Shown here: positions 1 through 7,472 of the stretch, in pieces
How positions within the stretch are numbered: the first letter of the stretch is position 1
Layout: the number at the start of each line of letters is the position of its first letter
NCBI GenBank assembly: GCA_965217265.1
Contig: CBDCHP010000011.1
Location: 744,001 to 808,000, forward strand
Reading direction: 5' to 3'
Source of the DNA: JAGRGG01 sp965217265
GTDB lineage: Bacteria; Pseudomonadota; Alphaproteobacteria; Geminicoccales; Geminicoccaceae
DNA: 64,000 nucleotides
The notes under the pieces: model-generated
The model's database searches: none
The model's input: only the letters and a program-made list of their open reading frames with translations
What the model was told of the DNA's origin: nothing
Position numbers and translations under genes: made by a program

Positions 1-2
1 GC

Positions 3-497
3 AAGTGCGACATGGACGACCTGCGCGCCGAACTCCTGGATCTCGCCGAGCGTGAGCCCCGGCTCGACCTCACGATCGACAAGCGCTGGGTGTCGCACGA
101 CCGCATCATGCAATCCTACGAGGAACCCTGGACCTGCGGCCTCGCCCTCTTCCCCGACACCGACCACTACCGCGAGAAGGAACTGACCAAGTTCTTCGAG
201 TACATGGCGGCGGGCCTGCCGATCGTCGCCTCGAACTTCAAGGTCTGGCGCGATTTGATCGAGGGCGAGCGGGTGGGTCTGTGCGTCGATCCCGAGGACC
301 CGAAGGCCGCCGCCGCGGCGATCGCGTGGCTGCAGGCCAACCCCGACGAGGCGCTGGCGATGGGCGAGCGCGGCAAGCGCGCCGTCGCCGAGCGCTACAA
401 CTGGGCCGGTCAAGCCGAGCGGCTGATGGCGCTCTACCGCCGCTTGGCCTCGAACGGCCCCGACTCTAAGGCGAGCGTACAAGAACAAATACCTTAG
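3..497 (+). CDS. Glycosyltransferase (GT4-like), C-terminal part, cut by the window start
   Basis: The frame is open from the first base, so only the last 164 residues of the protein are visible. They form the second Rossmann half of a GT-B glycosyltransferase: the donor-binding region with the EKELTKFFEYMAAGLPIVAS stretch (the family's KxxEYMAxGxPVV signature), then a GVG-type loop and the usual C-terminal helix ending in a YRRL motif. Proteins of this type transfer a sugar from a nucleotide-sugar donor during polysaccharide or glycolipid assembly. The acceptor cannot be inferred. No partner glycan gene is visible downstream. The reading of the fold is firm; the substrate is unknown. Confidence 0.8.
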   Translation, partial: KCDMDDLRAELLDLAEREPRLDLTIDKRWVSHDRIMQSYEEPWTCGLALFPDTDHYREKELTKFFEYMAAGLPIVASNFKVWRDLIEGERVGLCVDPEDPKAAAAAIAWLQANPDEALAMGERGKRAVAERYNWAGQAERLMALYRRLASNGPDSKASVQEQIP

Positions 498-665
498 CCA
501 TGACAAATATCCGCCGAATCGGATTTAATTCTTTATAAATTGCGCAAGAATAACGAACTTCACAGAACTGCTACTGAACCATCCGACTGGTGTCACAGTC
601 GTGTGCGACCCGTGGGGGTGGGATTAGAGAAGCAAGAACCAACCAACTTTGATAGGGAAACCATC
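498..665. other. AT-richer intergenic spacer, probable promoter region
   Basis: About 170 bases between the glycosyltransferase and the PepSY-like gene. It is clearly richer in A and T than its surroundings (around 500-560), as expected for a promoter region. A loose CtrA-like arrangement (TTAA-N7-TAAA near 525-541) is present but too degenerate to call. No gene is seen here: an open frame runs from 540 into the next gene, but its N-terminal part lacks protein-like character. Confidence 0.4.
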
Positions 666-1139
666 ATGCGTGCTACTTACGCTGCCGCCTTCGTGCTGCT
701 GCTTGCCAGCCCCGCCTTCGCCCAGGACGAGGGCGAAATGTCGATGTCCGACGTCCCGCCCGAGGCGCACGCCGGCGCCATGGCCGCCATGCCGGGGGTC
801 GAGTTCCAGGAGGTCCAGCTCGACCTCGACGGCGGTCAGGCCACCTACGAGCTGAGCGCGCAGATGGACGGCAAGAACGTCGAGGTCGACGTCCTGTCCA
901 CCGGTGAGGTCATCGAGGTCGAGCGCGAGATCAGCATGGAAGAAGTGCCGCAGGCGGTGCAGGACGCGCTCAACAAGCACCTGAGCGGCTTTCAGCCCGA
1001 GACGATCGAGCACAGCACCCGCACCAACCTCGCCACGATGTACGAGTTCGAGGGCACCGACAGCGAAGGCCAAGCGATCGACGTCGAGGTCAGCGAGGAC
1101 GGCGGCGTCGTCACCATCGCGCAGGACATAGCGGCTTGA
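666..1139 (+). CDS. Secreted PepSY-like protein
   Basis: A 157-residue protein with a clear Sec signal peptide (hydrophobic stretch about residues 6-16, cleavage after SPAFA). The mature part is very acidic and has a PepSY-like pattern: an alpha-beta unit with VPQAVQDALNKH followed by a strand rich in E, F and G (ATMYEFEGTDSEGQAIDVEV). PepSY proteins are small periplasmic inhibitors or sensors. The start at 666 is chosen because a GATAGGGAAA ribosome site lies just upstream and the signal peptide begins there; the frame is open to 540 without any signal-like sequence. The function beyond envelope location is unknown. Confidence 0.75.
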   Translation: MRATYAAAFVLLLASPAFAQDEGEMSMSDVPPEAHAGAMAAMPGVEFQEVQLDLDGGQATYELSAQMDGKNVEVDVLSTGEVIEVEREISMEEVPQAVQDALNKHLSGFQPETIEHSTRTNLATMYEFEGTDSEGQAIDVEVSEDGGVVTIAQDIAA

Positions 1140-1164
1140 CGTTCTAAGCGTTCGATGACGCAGG

Positions 1165-1192
1165 CGAAGGGCGGTCTGACGACCGCCCTTCG
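1165..1192. terminator. Perfect 12-bp hairpin between the PepSY-like gene and the porin
   Basis: The arms CGAAGGGCGGTC and GACCGCCCTTCG are exact reverse complements around a TGAC loop. The run of T after the stem is weak, so this may be an attenuating or mRNA-stabilising hairpin as well as a terminator. It lies 26 bases past the upstream stop codon. Confidence 0.6.
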
Positions 1193-1224
1193 TCGTTATA
1201 ACCACAACAAGAAAAGGGGAAACG

Positions 1225-2553
1225 ATGGTTCGCAGCGCCTCGCTGACCACCCTCATCGTCCTTGCAGCATTGCCGAGCATCGCGGCGGCGCAGGACGCCG
1301 CGACCGAACTGCGGGATCTGAACCAGCGCATCGAATTGCTGCGACGCGGCACCGAGGGCCAGATCGACACGCTGCAAGAGCGCGTGCGCGAGCTTGAGGC
1401 CGAACTGGAAGCCACGCGGGCGGAAGCCGAGCCCGAGCCCGCGCCGAAGGTCGTGTTGGACGAGAGCCCCGTCAGGGTCACGCTCGCGGGCCGCGTGGGC
1501 ACCGCCGTCCTCTACGCCGACAACGGCGACGACGACCAGTTCTTCGTCGTCGACAACGACAACACCGAGAGCCGCTTCTCGTTCAACGGCGAGGCCGACG
1601 CCTACGGCCTCGCCGCCGGCACCTTGATCGAGATCGGCCTCGCCTACAACTCGACCGACGAGATCGCGTTCGGCCAGGACGAGAGTACCGACGCCGACTT
1701 TCCCACCTTGCGCCACGCCGAGGCCTACATCGGCGGCGACGCGGTCGGCGAACTGGCCTTGGGCTTCGGCAACACGGCGACCGAGGACATCGCCGAGAAC
1801 GATTTGTCCGGCACGACCAGCATCGCCCAGTCGGACGTCGACGACACGGCCGGGGGCTTGAGCTTCGCCAACGGCGTCGGGGTCGATACGATCTTCGCGA
1901 ACCGGGACGGCGAGCGCGAGATGCGGGTGCGCTACGACACGCCCCGCCTCGCCGGCTTCCACGTCGCCGCCAGCCTGCGCGAGGACGGCGGCCTGCGCCC
2001 GGGCGTCGGCCTGTGGTACGAGAACGACGAGTTGCCCGGCGGGATTAAAGCCAAGGCGGGGGTCGGCTGGCGCAGCGAGAACGACGAGGACACCTTCGCC
2101 GGCGACAGCGACGTCTTCGTCGGCTCCGGCTCGATCCTGTTCCCATTCGGCTTGAACCTGACGCTCGCCGCAGCACTCCAGGTCTTCGACGGCGACGACG
2201 CGGCCGGGGCCGAGATCACGAACCAGACCGCCTACTACGCCAAGCTCGGCTACAAGATCGACGCCCTTCCCGTCGGCTCGACCAACCTCTCGATCGACGC
2301 CTTCTACGGCGAGGGTGCCTACTTCGACACCGAGGTCGAGGCGATCACCTCGGACGGCGACGACAACGCCGAGGCGCTCTCCTTCGGCGGCGGCGTCGTC
2401 CAGGAGATCGACGACCTCGCGGCCGAGGTCTACCTCGGCGCGCGCTGGTACGACATCAGCCTGCCCGACGGCTCGCCCGCAGTCGCCGCCGGCACCGACG
2501 ACAACCCGGACGCGCTGATCGCGGTGTTAGGGGGGATACGGGTCGATTTTTGA
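1225..2553 (+). CDS. Outer-membrane porin with N-terminal coiled coil
   Basis: A 442-residue protein with a signal peptide cleaved after SIAAAQ (about residue 23). It is followed by a charged heptad-repeat segment (about 24-70, predicted coiled coil) and a Pro/Glu linker. A beta-barrel-like region rich in alternating Asp, Gly and aromatic residues then runs to a C-terminal Phe (LGGIRVDF), the usual outer-membrane insertion signal. The design of signal, short coiled coil and barrel resembles general anion or nutrient porins of alphaproteobacteria. The barrel is markedly acidic, with many DD and ED pairs. AAAGGGGAAACG precedes the ATG. The solute is unknown. Its TGA is the first triplet of a palindromic repeat copy. 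Confidence 0.8.
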   Translation: MVRSASLTTLIVLAALPSIAAAQDAATELRDLNQRIELLRRGTEGQIDTLQERVRELEAELEATRAEAEPEPAPKVVLDESPVRVTLAGRVGTAVLYADNGDDDQFFVVDNDNTESRFSFNGEADAYGLAAGTLIEIGLAYNSTDEIAFGQDESTDADFPTLRHAEAYIGGDAVGELALGFGNTATEDIAENDLSGTTSIAQSDVDDTAGGLSFANGVGVDTIFANRDGEREMRVRYDTPRLAGFHVAASLREDGGLRPGVGLWYENDELPGGIKAKAGVGWRSENDEDTFAGDSDVFVGSGSILFPFGLNLTLAAALQVFDGDDAAGAEITNQTAYYAKLGYKIDALPVGSTNLSIDAFYGEGAYFDTEVEAITSDGDDNAEALSFGGGVVQEIDDLAAEVYLGARWYDISLPDGSPAVAAGTDDNPDALIAVLGGIRVDF

Positions 2554-2707
2554 GCGCTTCAGCGCCTCGCACTGCGAGGCAGGCTGCGCGGGACTTTTCT
2601 TTTCTCCTTTGCTTTTTGTCCGAGGCCGGCCCTCGGCGTTGTGGTTAAATTCGAGAGCAAAGTTGCAAAAAAGAAAGGCCGCGCGCCGAGCGCACGCGAA
2701 GCGTTCA
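2551..2707. repeat. Palindromic intergenic element, copy 1
   Basis: A long inverted repeat. A pyrimidine-rich left part (TTTTCTTTTCTCCTTTGC, about 2595-2613) pairs with a purine-rich right part (GCAAAAAAGAAAGG), and the outer right end is AGCGCACGCGAAGCGTTCA. The core contains a small hairpin CCGAGG/CCTCGG. The left end has diverged from the usual TGAACGCTTCGCG to TGAGCGCTTCAGCG with an added GCCTCGC/GCGAGGC hairpin. The TGA of the porin and the TGA (minus strand) of the SDR gene are its two end triplets. Confidence 0.85.
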
Positions 2708-3403
2708 AAACCGCTCCACCCAGGGCCTGACCGCGATCTCCTCCGACCAAGCCGAGCGGTCCTGACGAACGAGGGCCAGATAGGTTCGGGCGATCGCGTC
2801 CGGGTCGAGCATCGAGTCCGGCTTATCCGCCGGCTCCTCGCGGCCGGGGTTGCGGATCGCGCCGTCGATGTTGATCCAGGCGACGTGGATGCCCTGGGGG
2901 TGCAGTTCGCGCGCCATCGACTGCGCAAGGCCGCGCCCGGCGAACTTGCCCATCGCGAACGGCGCCGAGTGCGGGTAGCCCTTGACGCCGGCGGAGGCAC
3001 CGGTGAACAGGATCGTGCCGCGGGCACCGTCCTCCGGTTCCTGGCCGAGCATCGTTCGCGCCGCCGCCTGACCGACGAGAAAGGCGCCGAACGCCGTCAC
3101 CTCGATCGCGCGCCGCACCGCCGCCGGGTCGAGGTCGACCAGCGGCCCGCGCTCTCGGGCGGAGGGGTTGTAGACCGCGACCCTGAGCGGCCCCTCGATC
3201 TCGGCGAACAGCCGCGCCACCGCTCTTGACTCGGTCGCGTCGCAGGCGTGCAGCGTCGCCCCCGTCGCCCGCCCGAGACCCTCGATCTTGGCGACGTCGC
3301 GCGCCGCGAGCGCCAAGCGGTAGCCTTGGCCGTGCAGCAGCCGCGCCAGCGAGGCGGAGAGCCCGTCGCCGACGCCGACGATCAGCGCCAGAGGTTTGGT
3401 CAT
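2705..3403 (-). CDS. Short-chain dehydrogenase/reductase family protein with FxxxK in place of YxxxK
   Basis: A 232-residue Rossmann protein. The N-terminal nucleotide motif is GVGDGLSAS (residues about 10-18) and a Ser-containing strand (LFTGASAG) precedes the active site. The usual catalytic Tyr-x3-Lys reads F-A-M-G-K, so the Tyr is replaced by Phe. The remaining SDR landmarks (a VYNPSA stretch in place of NNAG, and NIDGAI after the active site) are present. A subgroup of classical SDRs has this PFAMGKF pattern and its chemistry is not well established. The ATG at 3403 is preceded by AAGGAGG. The stop codon overlaps the end of repeat copy 1. Confidence 0.8.
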   Translation of the reverse strand: MTKPLALIVGVGDGLSASLARLLHGQGYRLALAARDVAKIEGLGRATGATLHACDATESRAVARLFAEIEGPLRVAVYNPSARERGPLVDLDPAAVRRAIEVTAFGAFLVGQAAARTMLGQEPEDGARGTILFTGASAGVKGYPHSAPFAMGKFAGRGLAQSMARELHPQGIHVAWINIDGAIRNPGREEPADKPDSMLDPDAIARTYLALVRQDRSAWSEEIAVRPWVERF

Positions 3404-3445
3404 TCGCGTTCCTCCTTGGACGGCATCGCGTCGTGCAAACGGTAT

Positions 3446-3586
3446 AACGCTGGCGCGTCCGCCGCGCGGAGCTTTCTTCTCTTTTTTGCTTTGTCCGAGG
3501 CTGGCTTCGGCGTTCGTACCAGTCCGGTGACAAAGCGCAAAAAAGAAAAGAAAAAGGCCGCGCGCCCAGCGCACGCGAAGCGTTCA
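3446..3586. repeat. Palindromic intergenic element, copy 2
   Basis: Between the 5' ends of the divergent SDR and transketolase genes, so this is the one copy that sits in a promoter-side spacer. It has CTTTCTTCTCTTTTTTGC on the left, GCAAAAAAGAAAAGAAAAAG on the right and the outer right end AGCGCACGCGAAGCGTTCA. The left outer arm is degraded (AACGCTGGCGCGTCCGCCGC). The core reads TTTGTCCGAGGCTGGC then TCCGGTGACAAAGCGC. Confidence 0.85.
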
Positions 3587-3603
3587 ACCACGTAGGAAAC
3601 GCC

Positions 3604-5958
3604 ATGCTCAAAGCGATCGAACAACGCCTGCTCTGGCTCGCCTGCTGGACGATCCACCACGCCAACCACCTGCGCGCGAAGCCGGACGGCGAGGTCAAGG
3701 TCGGCGGGCATCAGGCATCGAGCGCCTCGATGGTCTCGATCATGACGGCGCTCTACTTCCACGCGCTCAGGCCCGAGGACCGTGTCGCCGTCAAGCCGCA
3801 CGCCTCGCCGGTCTTCCACGCGATCCAGTACCTCGTCGGCAACCAGAGCTTGGCCAAGCTGAAGGCGTTTCGCGGCTACGGCGGTGCCCAGTCGTACCCT
3901 TCGCGCACCAAGGACGGCGACGACGTCGACTTCTCGACCGGCTCGGTGGGTTTGGGCGTCGCGATCACCGCGTTCGCGGCCCTGGTCCAGGACTACCTGC
4001 ACGCCAAGCCGGATCTCCGGCCGGAGCATCGGCCGGGCCGGATGGTGGCGCTCGTCGGCGACGCCGAACTCGACGAGGGCAACGTCTACGAGGCGTTGCA
4101 GGAGGGCTGGAAGCAGAACCTGCGCCATACGTGGTGGATCGTCGATTACAACCGGCAGAGCCTGGACGGGGTCGTGCGCGAGGGGCTGTGGCGGCGGCTG
4201 GAGGCGGTCTTCGAGGCGTTCGGCTGGGAGGTCGTGCGCCTGCGCCACGGCGCCCTGCAGCGGGCCGCCTTTGAGGAGCCCGGCGGCGAACGCTTGCGCC
4301 GCTGGATCGAGGCGTGCCCGAACCAGCTCTACGCCGCCTTGACCTTCCAAGGCGGCGCCGCGTGGCGCCGGCGCCTTCTGGACGAGATCGGCGACCAGGG
4401 CGAGGTCGGCACCCTGATCGAGCGCCGCTCGGACGCCGAGTTGGCCGCCTTGATGGAGAACCTCGGCGGCCACTGCCTCACGACGCTGTGCGACGCCTTC
4501 GACGCGATCGACCACGACCGGCCGACCGTCTTCCTCGCCTACACGATCAAGGGCTGGGGCACGCCGCTCGCCGGGCACAAGGACAACCACGCCGGCTTGA
4601 TGACGCCGGCACAAATGGCCGAATTCCGGGCCAGGATGGGCGTAGCCGAGGGCGAGGAGTGGATGCCGTTGGCCGGCGTCAACGACCCCGACGCCCTGCG
4701 AGCGACGATCGACCGAGCCCCCTTCTTCGCCCGCGGCACGCGGCGCCACGCGGCCCCGGCCGTGCCGTCGCCGGGGGTCGGGCGACCCGACGACGATACC
4801 ATCTCGACTCAAGGTGCGTTCGGCAAGATCCTCGACCGGCTCGCCAAGGGCGACAGCGACCTCGCGGGCCGCATCGTCACGGCGTCGCCCGACGTCACCG
4901 TCTCGACCAACCTCGGCGCTTGGGTCAACCGGCGCGGCCTGTTCGCCCGCGAGGGCCTGGAGGACACCTTTCGCGACGAGCGCGTGCCCTCGATGCAAAA
5001 ATGGCGCTTCTCGCCCGAGGGGCAGCACGTCGAGCTCGGCATCGCCGAGATGAACCTCTTCTTGCTCTTGGGTGCGGCCGGCCTTGCGCATTCGCTCTTC
5101 GGCCGGCGGCTCCTGCCGATCGGCACCCTTTATGACCCCTTCATCGCCCGCGGCCTCGACGCGCTCAACTACGCCTGCTACCAAGACGCCCGCTTCATGG
5201 TGGCGGCAACGCCGTCCGGCGTCAGCCTCGCCCCCGAGGGCGGCGCGCACCAGTCGATCGGCACGCCCTTGATCGGCATGGCGCAGGACGGCTTGGCCTG
5301 CTTCGAGCCGGCGTTCGCCGACGAGCTCGCCGTCATCGTGGACTGGGCCTTCGACTACATGCAGCGCGGTGGGGCGGGCGACCCCGACGGACGGACGTGG
5401 CTGCGCGACGCGACCGGCGGTGCCGTCTACCTCCGCCTCTCGACCCGGCCCCTGGAGCAGCCCGCCCGCCGCACGGGCGACGCCTTCGAGCGGGGCGTGA
5501 TCGACGGTGCGTATTGGTGGCGCGAACCAGGGCCGAACTGCGAATTGGTCATCGCCTATCAGGGCGCCGTCGCCGATCAGGCGATCCAAGCGGCCGGCCG
5601 CATCGGGCGGGGACGGCGCGACATCGGCGTGCTCGCCGTCACCTCCGCCGACCGGCTGAACGCCGGCTGGACTGCCGCCTTGGGCGCCCGCCGCCGCGGC
5701 CGGGGCGACGCCCGCGCGCACGTCGACCGTCTCTTGGGGCCCCTGCCGCCGCACTGCACGCTCGTCACCGTGACCGACGGCCACCCGGCGACGCTCGCTT
5801 GGCTGGGCGCCGTCGCCGGCCACCGCACCGTCCCGCTCGGCGTCGAGCATTTCGGCCAGACGGGCACGATCGAGGACCTCTACCGCCACTTCGGCATCGA
5901 CGCGGACGCGATCGTCGCGTCGGTCTCGGCAATGACGGTCGGTCCGAATGTCCGTTGA
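3604..5958 (+). CDS. Pyruvate dehydrogenase E1-like transketolase (homodimeric type), orphan
   Basis: A 784-residue thiamine-diphosphate enzyme of the AceE-like, single-chain 2-oxoacid dehydrogenase E1 group. The TPP/Mg motif GDAELDEGN followed by VDYNRQ lies about residues 152-185. The pyrimidine-binding half (VELGIAEMNLFLLLGAAGL) lies about 480-500, and PEGGAHQSIGTP about 545. E. coli AceE is about 100 residues longer. No E2 or E3 gene is nearby, so it may act as a transketolase or 2-oxoacid decarboxylase or pair with subunits encoded elsewhere. GTAGGAAACGCC precedes the ATG. The family is firm; the substrate is inferred only. Confidence 0.8.
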   Translation: MLKAIEQRLLWLACWTIHHANHLRAKPDGEVKVGGHQASSASMVSIMTALYFHALRPEDRVAVKPHASPVFHAIQYLVGNQSLAKLKAFRGYGGAQSYPSRTKDGDDVDFSTGSVGLGVAITAFAALVQDYLHAKPDLRPEHRPGRMVALVGDAELDEGNVYEALQEGWKQNLRHTWWIVDYNRQSLDGVVREGLWRRLEAVFEAFGWEVVRLRHGALQRAAFEEPGGERLRRWIEACPNQLYAALTFQGGAAWRRRLLDEIGDQGEVGTLIERRSDAELAALMENLGGHCLTTLCDAFDAIDHDRPTVFLAYTIKGWGTPLAGHKDNHAGLMTPAQMAEFRARMGVAEGEEWMPLAGVNDPDALRATIDRAPFFARGTRRHAAPAVPSPGVGRPDDDTISTQGAFGKILDRLAKGDSDLAGRIVTASPDVTVSTNLGAWVNRRGLFAREGLEDTFRDERVPSMQKWRFSPEGQHVELGIAEMNLFLLLGAAGLAHSLFGRRLLPIGTLYDPFIARGLDALNYACYQDARFMVAATPSGVSLAPEGGAHQSIGTPLIGMAQDGLACFEPAFADELAVIVDWAFDYMQRGGAGDPDGRTWLRDATGGAVYLRLSTRPLEQPARRTGDAFERGVIDGAYWWREPGPNCELVIAYQGAVADQAIQAAGRIGRGRRDIGVLAVTSADRLNAGWTAALGARRRGRGDARAHVDRLLGPLPPHCTLVTVTDGHPATLAWLGAVAGHRTVPLGVEHFGQTGTIEDLYRHFGIDADAIVASVSAMTVGPNVR

Positions 5959-5987
5959 GAGTTTAGGTGCGGCGGGCGGCCGTCGCC

Positions 5988-6725
5988 TCAGCCCACCGCG
6001 AAGCTCTCGACCAGCGAGCCGACGAGGAGGTACCAGCCGTCGACCAGGACGAAGAAGATCAGCTTGAAGGGCAGCGAGATCACGACCGGCGGCAGCATCA
6101 TCATGCCCATCGACATCAAGATCGAGGCGACGACCATGTCGATGATGAGAAACGGCACGAAGACGAGAAAGCCGATCTCGAAGGCGCGTTTCAGTTCGCC
6201 GACGAGAAAGGCCGGCACCAGGACGCGCAGCGGCACGGTCTCGGGCCCCGCCCCCGGCTCGATCCGGGCGATGTCGTAGAACAGGCCGAGATCCTTCTCG
6301 CGCACCTGCCCCAGCATGAAGGTGCGAAACGGCGCCGCCCCGCGCTCGAACGCGGTCGCCTCGTCGATCTCCTCGGCGATCAAGGGCGCCACGGCGTCCT
6401 CCCAGGCCTGCTCGAAGGTCGGCTGCATGATGAACAGGGTCAAGAAGAGGGCGAGGCTGACGAGGACCGCGTTCGGCGGGCTCTGCTGCAACCCCAGGGC
6501 CGTGCGCAGGAACGAGAGGACGATCACGATCCGCGCGAACGAGGTCACCATCACCAGGATCGAGGGTGCCAAGCTCAGCACGGTGACGAGGAGGACGAGG
6601 CGGACGATCTGGCCCGTCATCGTGCCCTCGCCGTTGAGGTCGATGTTGATCGCCTGCGCCGCCGCCCCGTTCGGCAGGACGAGGAGCAGGCCGACGAGAA
6701 GGCCGAACACGAGGCCGAGTCTCAT
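5988..6725 (-). CDS. fliP: Flagellar type III export gate protein FliP
   Basis: A 245-residue FliP. It has a cleavable signal peptide (ends NGAAAQ, about residue 24) and the conserved stretches TSFARIVIVLSFLRTALG and PSAP-like QSPPNAVLVSLALFLTLF. The C-terminal membrane segments contain LVPAFLVGELKRAFEIGF and DMVVASILMSMGMMMLPP. FliP with FliQ and FliR forms the export gate in the inner membrane. Its start overlaps the fliO stop by four bases (ATGA), so the two are translationally coupled. fliQ, fliR and flhB are not in the window. Confidence 0.97.
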   Translation of the reverse strand: MRLGLVFGLLVGLLLVLPNGAAAQAINIDLNGEGTMTGQIVRLVLLVTVLSLAPSILVMVTSFARIVIVLSFLRTALGLQQSPPNAVLVSLALFLTLFIMQPTFEQAWEDAVAPLIAEEIDEATAFERGAAPFRTFMLGQVREKDLGLFYDIARIEPGAGPETVPLRVLVPAFLVGELKRAFEIGFLVFVPFLIIDMVVASILMSMGMMMLPPVVISLPFKLIFFVLVDGWYLLVGSLVESFAVG

Positions 6726-7015
6726 CCCTTTGCCTCCGCTGCGAGGATCGACTTCGCCGCCTGGGTAGCAAGCGTGGCCGCCCCCTTGGCGTCGACGAGG
6801 AGCAGGTGCTCCTTGTCGTCGGCGGCGACGAGGACGAAGCGGGTGCGCGGGTCGATCACCAAGGTCTCGACCACGCGCAGCCGCCGCGGCCCCTTGCCGC
6901 GCACCGCCTGCGGCGCCAGGTTCAGCCGCCGTACCAAGTAGCCGAGCCCGGCGATCGCGCCGAGCATCAGCAACAAGACGCCGACCGAGCGGCCGATTTC
7001 GGCGAGCTCGATCAC
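6722..7015 (-). CDS. fliO: Flagellar biosynthesis protein FliO
   Basis: A 97-residue protein with one N-terminal membrane segment (about residues 8-27) followed by a basic RRL-rich stretch. The FliO cytoplasmic domain (RRLRVVETLVIDPRTRFVLV) comes next and ends near HLLLV. FliO is the chaperone-like factor needed to assemble FliP. It starts with GTG inside a GTGA overlap with the stop of the upstream gene and overlaps fliP by four bases, so the three genes form one leftward operon. Confidence 0.92.
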   Translation of the reverse strand: MIELAEIGRSVGVLLLMLGAIAGLGYLVRRLNLAPQAVRGKGPRRLRVVETLVIDPRTRFVLVAADDKEHLLLVDAKGAATLATQAAKSILAAEAKG

Positions 7016-7353
7016 GCCTTGGCCCCGCCGGCGTAGGCGTTCGCGGCGCGGCGCGAGGCGGCGCTGTCGCGCATCGTCAGGCGCAATTCGTTCGACGCCT
7101 TGTCGAGGCTCGCGACCAAGCGCTCGGCCTCGTCGGCGATCGCCATCACCAGCGGCTGCAGCGCCGTGCGCTCGTCGGCGTCGAGGTCGCCGAGCGCGAT
7201 CAGCGTCTGGTTGACGCCCTCCATCAGGGTTTCGAGCCCGATGGACTTGCCCTCGTCGGCGAGCGCGCGGGCGGCGCCGATGGCCGCGGCGGCGGCTTGC
7301 AGCCTCGTCTCGGCCGACTTCGCCTTGCGCGACACGGTGGTCTCAATGCTCAT
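7012..7353 (-). CDS. Small all-helical protein leading the fliO-fliP operon
   Basis: A 113-residue, Ala/Leu/Glu-rich protein with no signal peptide or membrane segment. Heptad-like helices extend over most of its length (about 10-100). The ATG at 7353 is preceded by AAGGGTGAACGA. It is the first gene of the operon and overlaps fliO by four bases, so a flagellar role is likely. Size and composition fit a FlgN/FliT-type export chaperone or a FlaF-like regulator, but I do not recognise the family. A near-consensus CtrA box lies upstream. Real gene, function open. Confidence 0.7.
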   Translation of the reverse strand: MSIETTVSRKAKSAETRLQAAAAAIGAARALADEGKSIGLETLMEGVNQTLIALGDLDADERTALQPLVMAIADEAERLVASLDKASNELRLTMRDSAASRRAANAYAGGAKA

Positions 7354-7437
7354 CTTCGTTCACCCTTTGTGGTCACAGGTCGGCGAAAGGATTTTCCCTT
7401 CCACGTCCGCTTGCAGGGCGAAGCTAGTCACCTATGG

Positions 7438-7452
7438 TTAACGCAACGTAAA
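7438..7452 (-). promoter_or_regulatory. Near-consensus CtrA box for the fliO-fliP operon
   Basis: Read on the minus strand the site is TTTA-N7-TTAA followed by C, one mismatch from the CtrA consensus TTAA-N7-TTAAC. It lies about 85 bases upstream of the operon's first start codon, at a distance suitable for class II flagellar genes, and about 20-35 bases upstream of moeB on the other strand. Confidence 0.6.
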
Positions 7453-7472
7453 CGCGCCTCGGGGGCGACATA

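Noticed and set aside
525..541. A CtrA box near 525-541
   Set aside because: TTAA-N7-TAAA in an AT-rich stretch next to a gene with no link to the cell cycle; too degenerate to call.
2551..3586. Peptides read through the palindromic elements (for example N-A-S-R-A-L stretches followed by Phe-rich runs)
   Set aside because: The same peptide appears in every copy because the DNA is repeated; frames differ between copies and no start is shared. It is read-through of a non-coding repeat.
3400..6771. A very long open frame on the minus strand opposite the transketolase and fliP
   Set aside because: It is a high-GC shadow of real genes: low-complexity Arg/Gly/Ala sequence with no motifs, while the plus-strand and fliP frames have clear family motifs.
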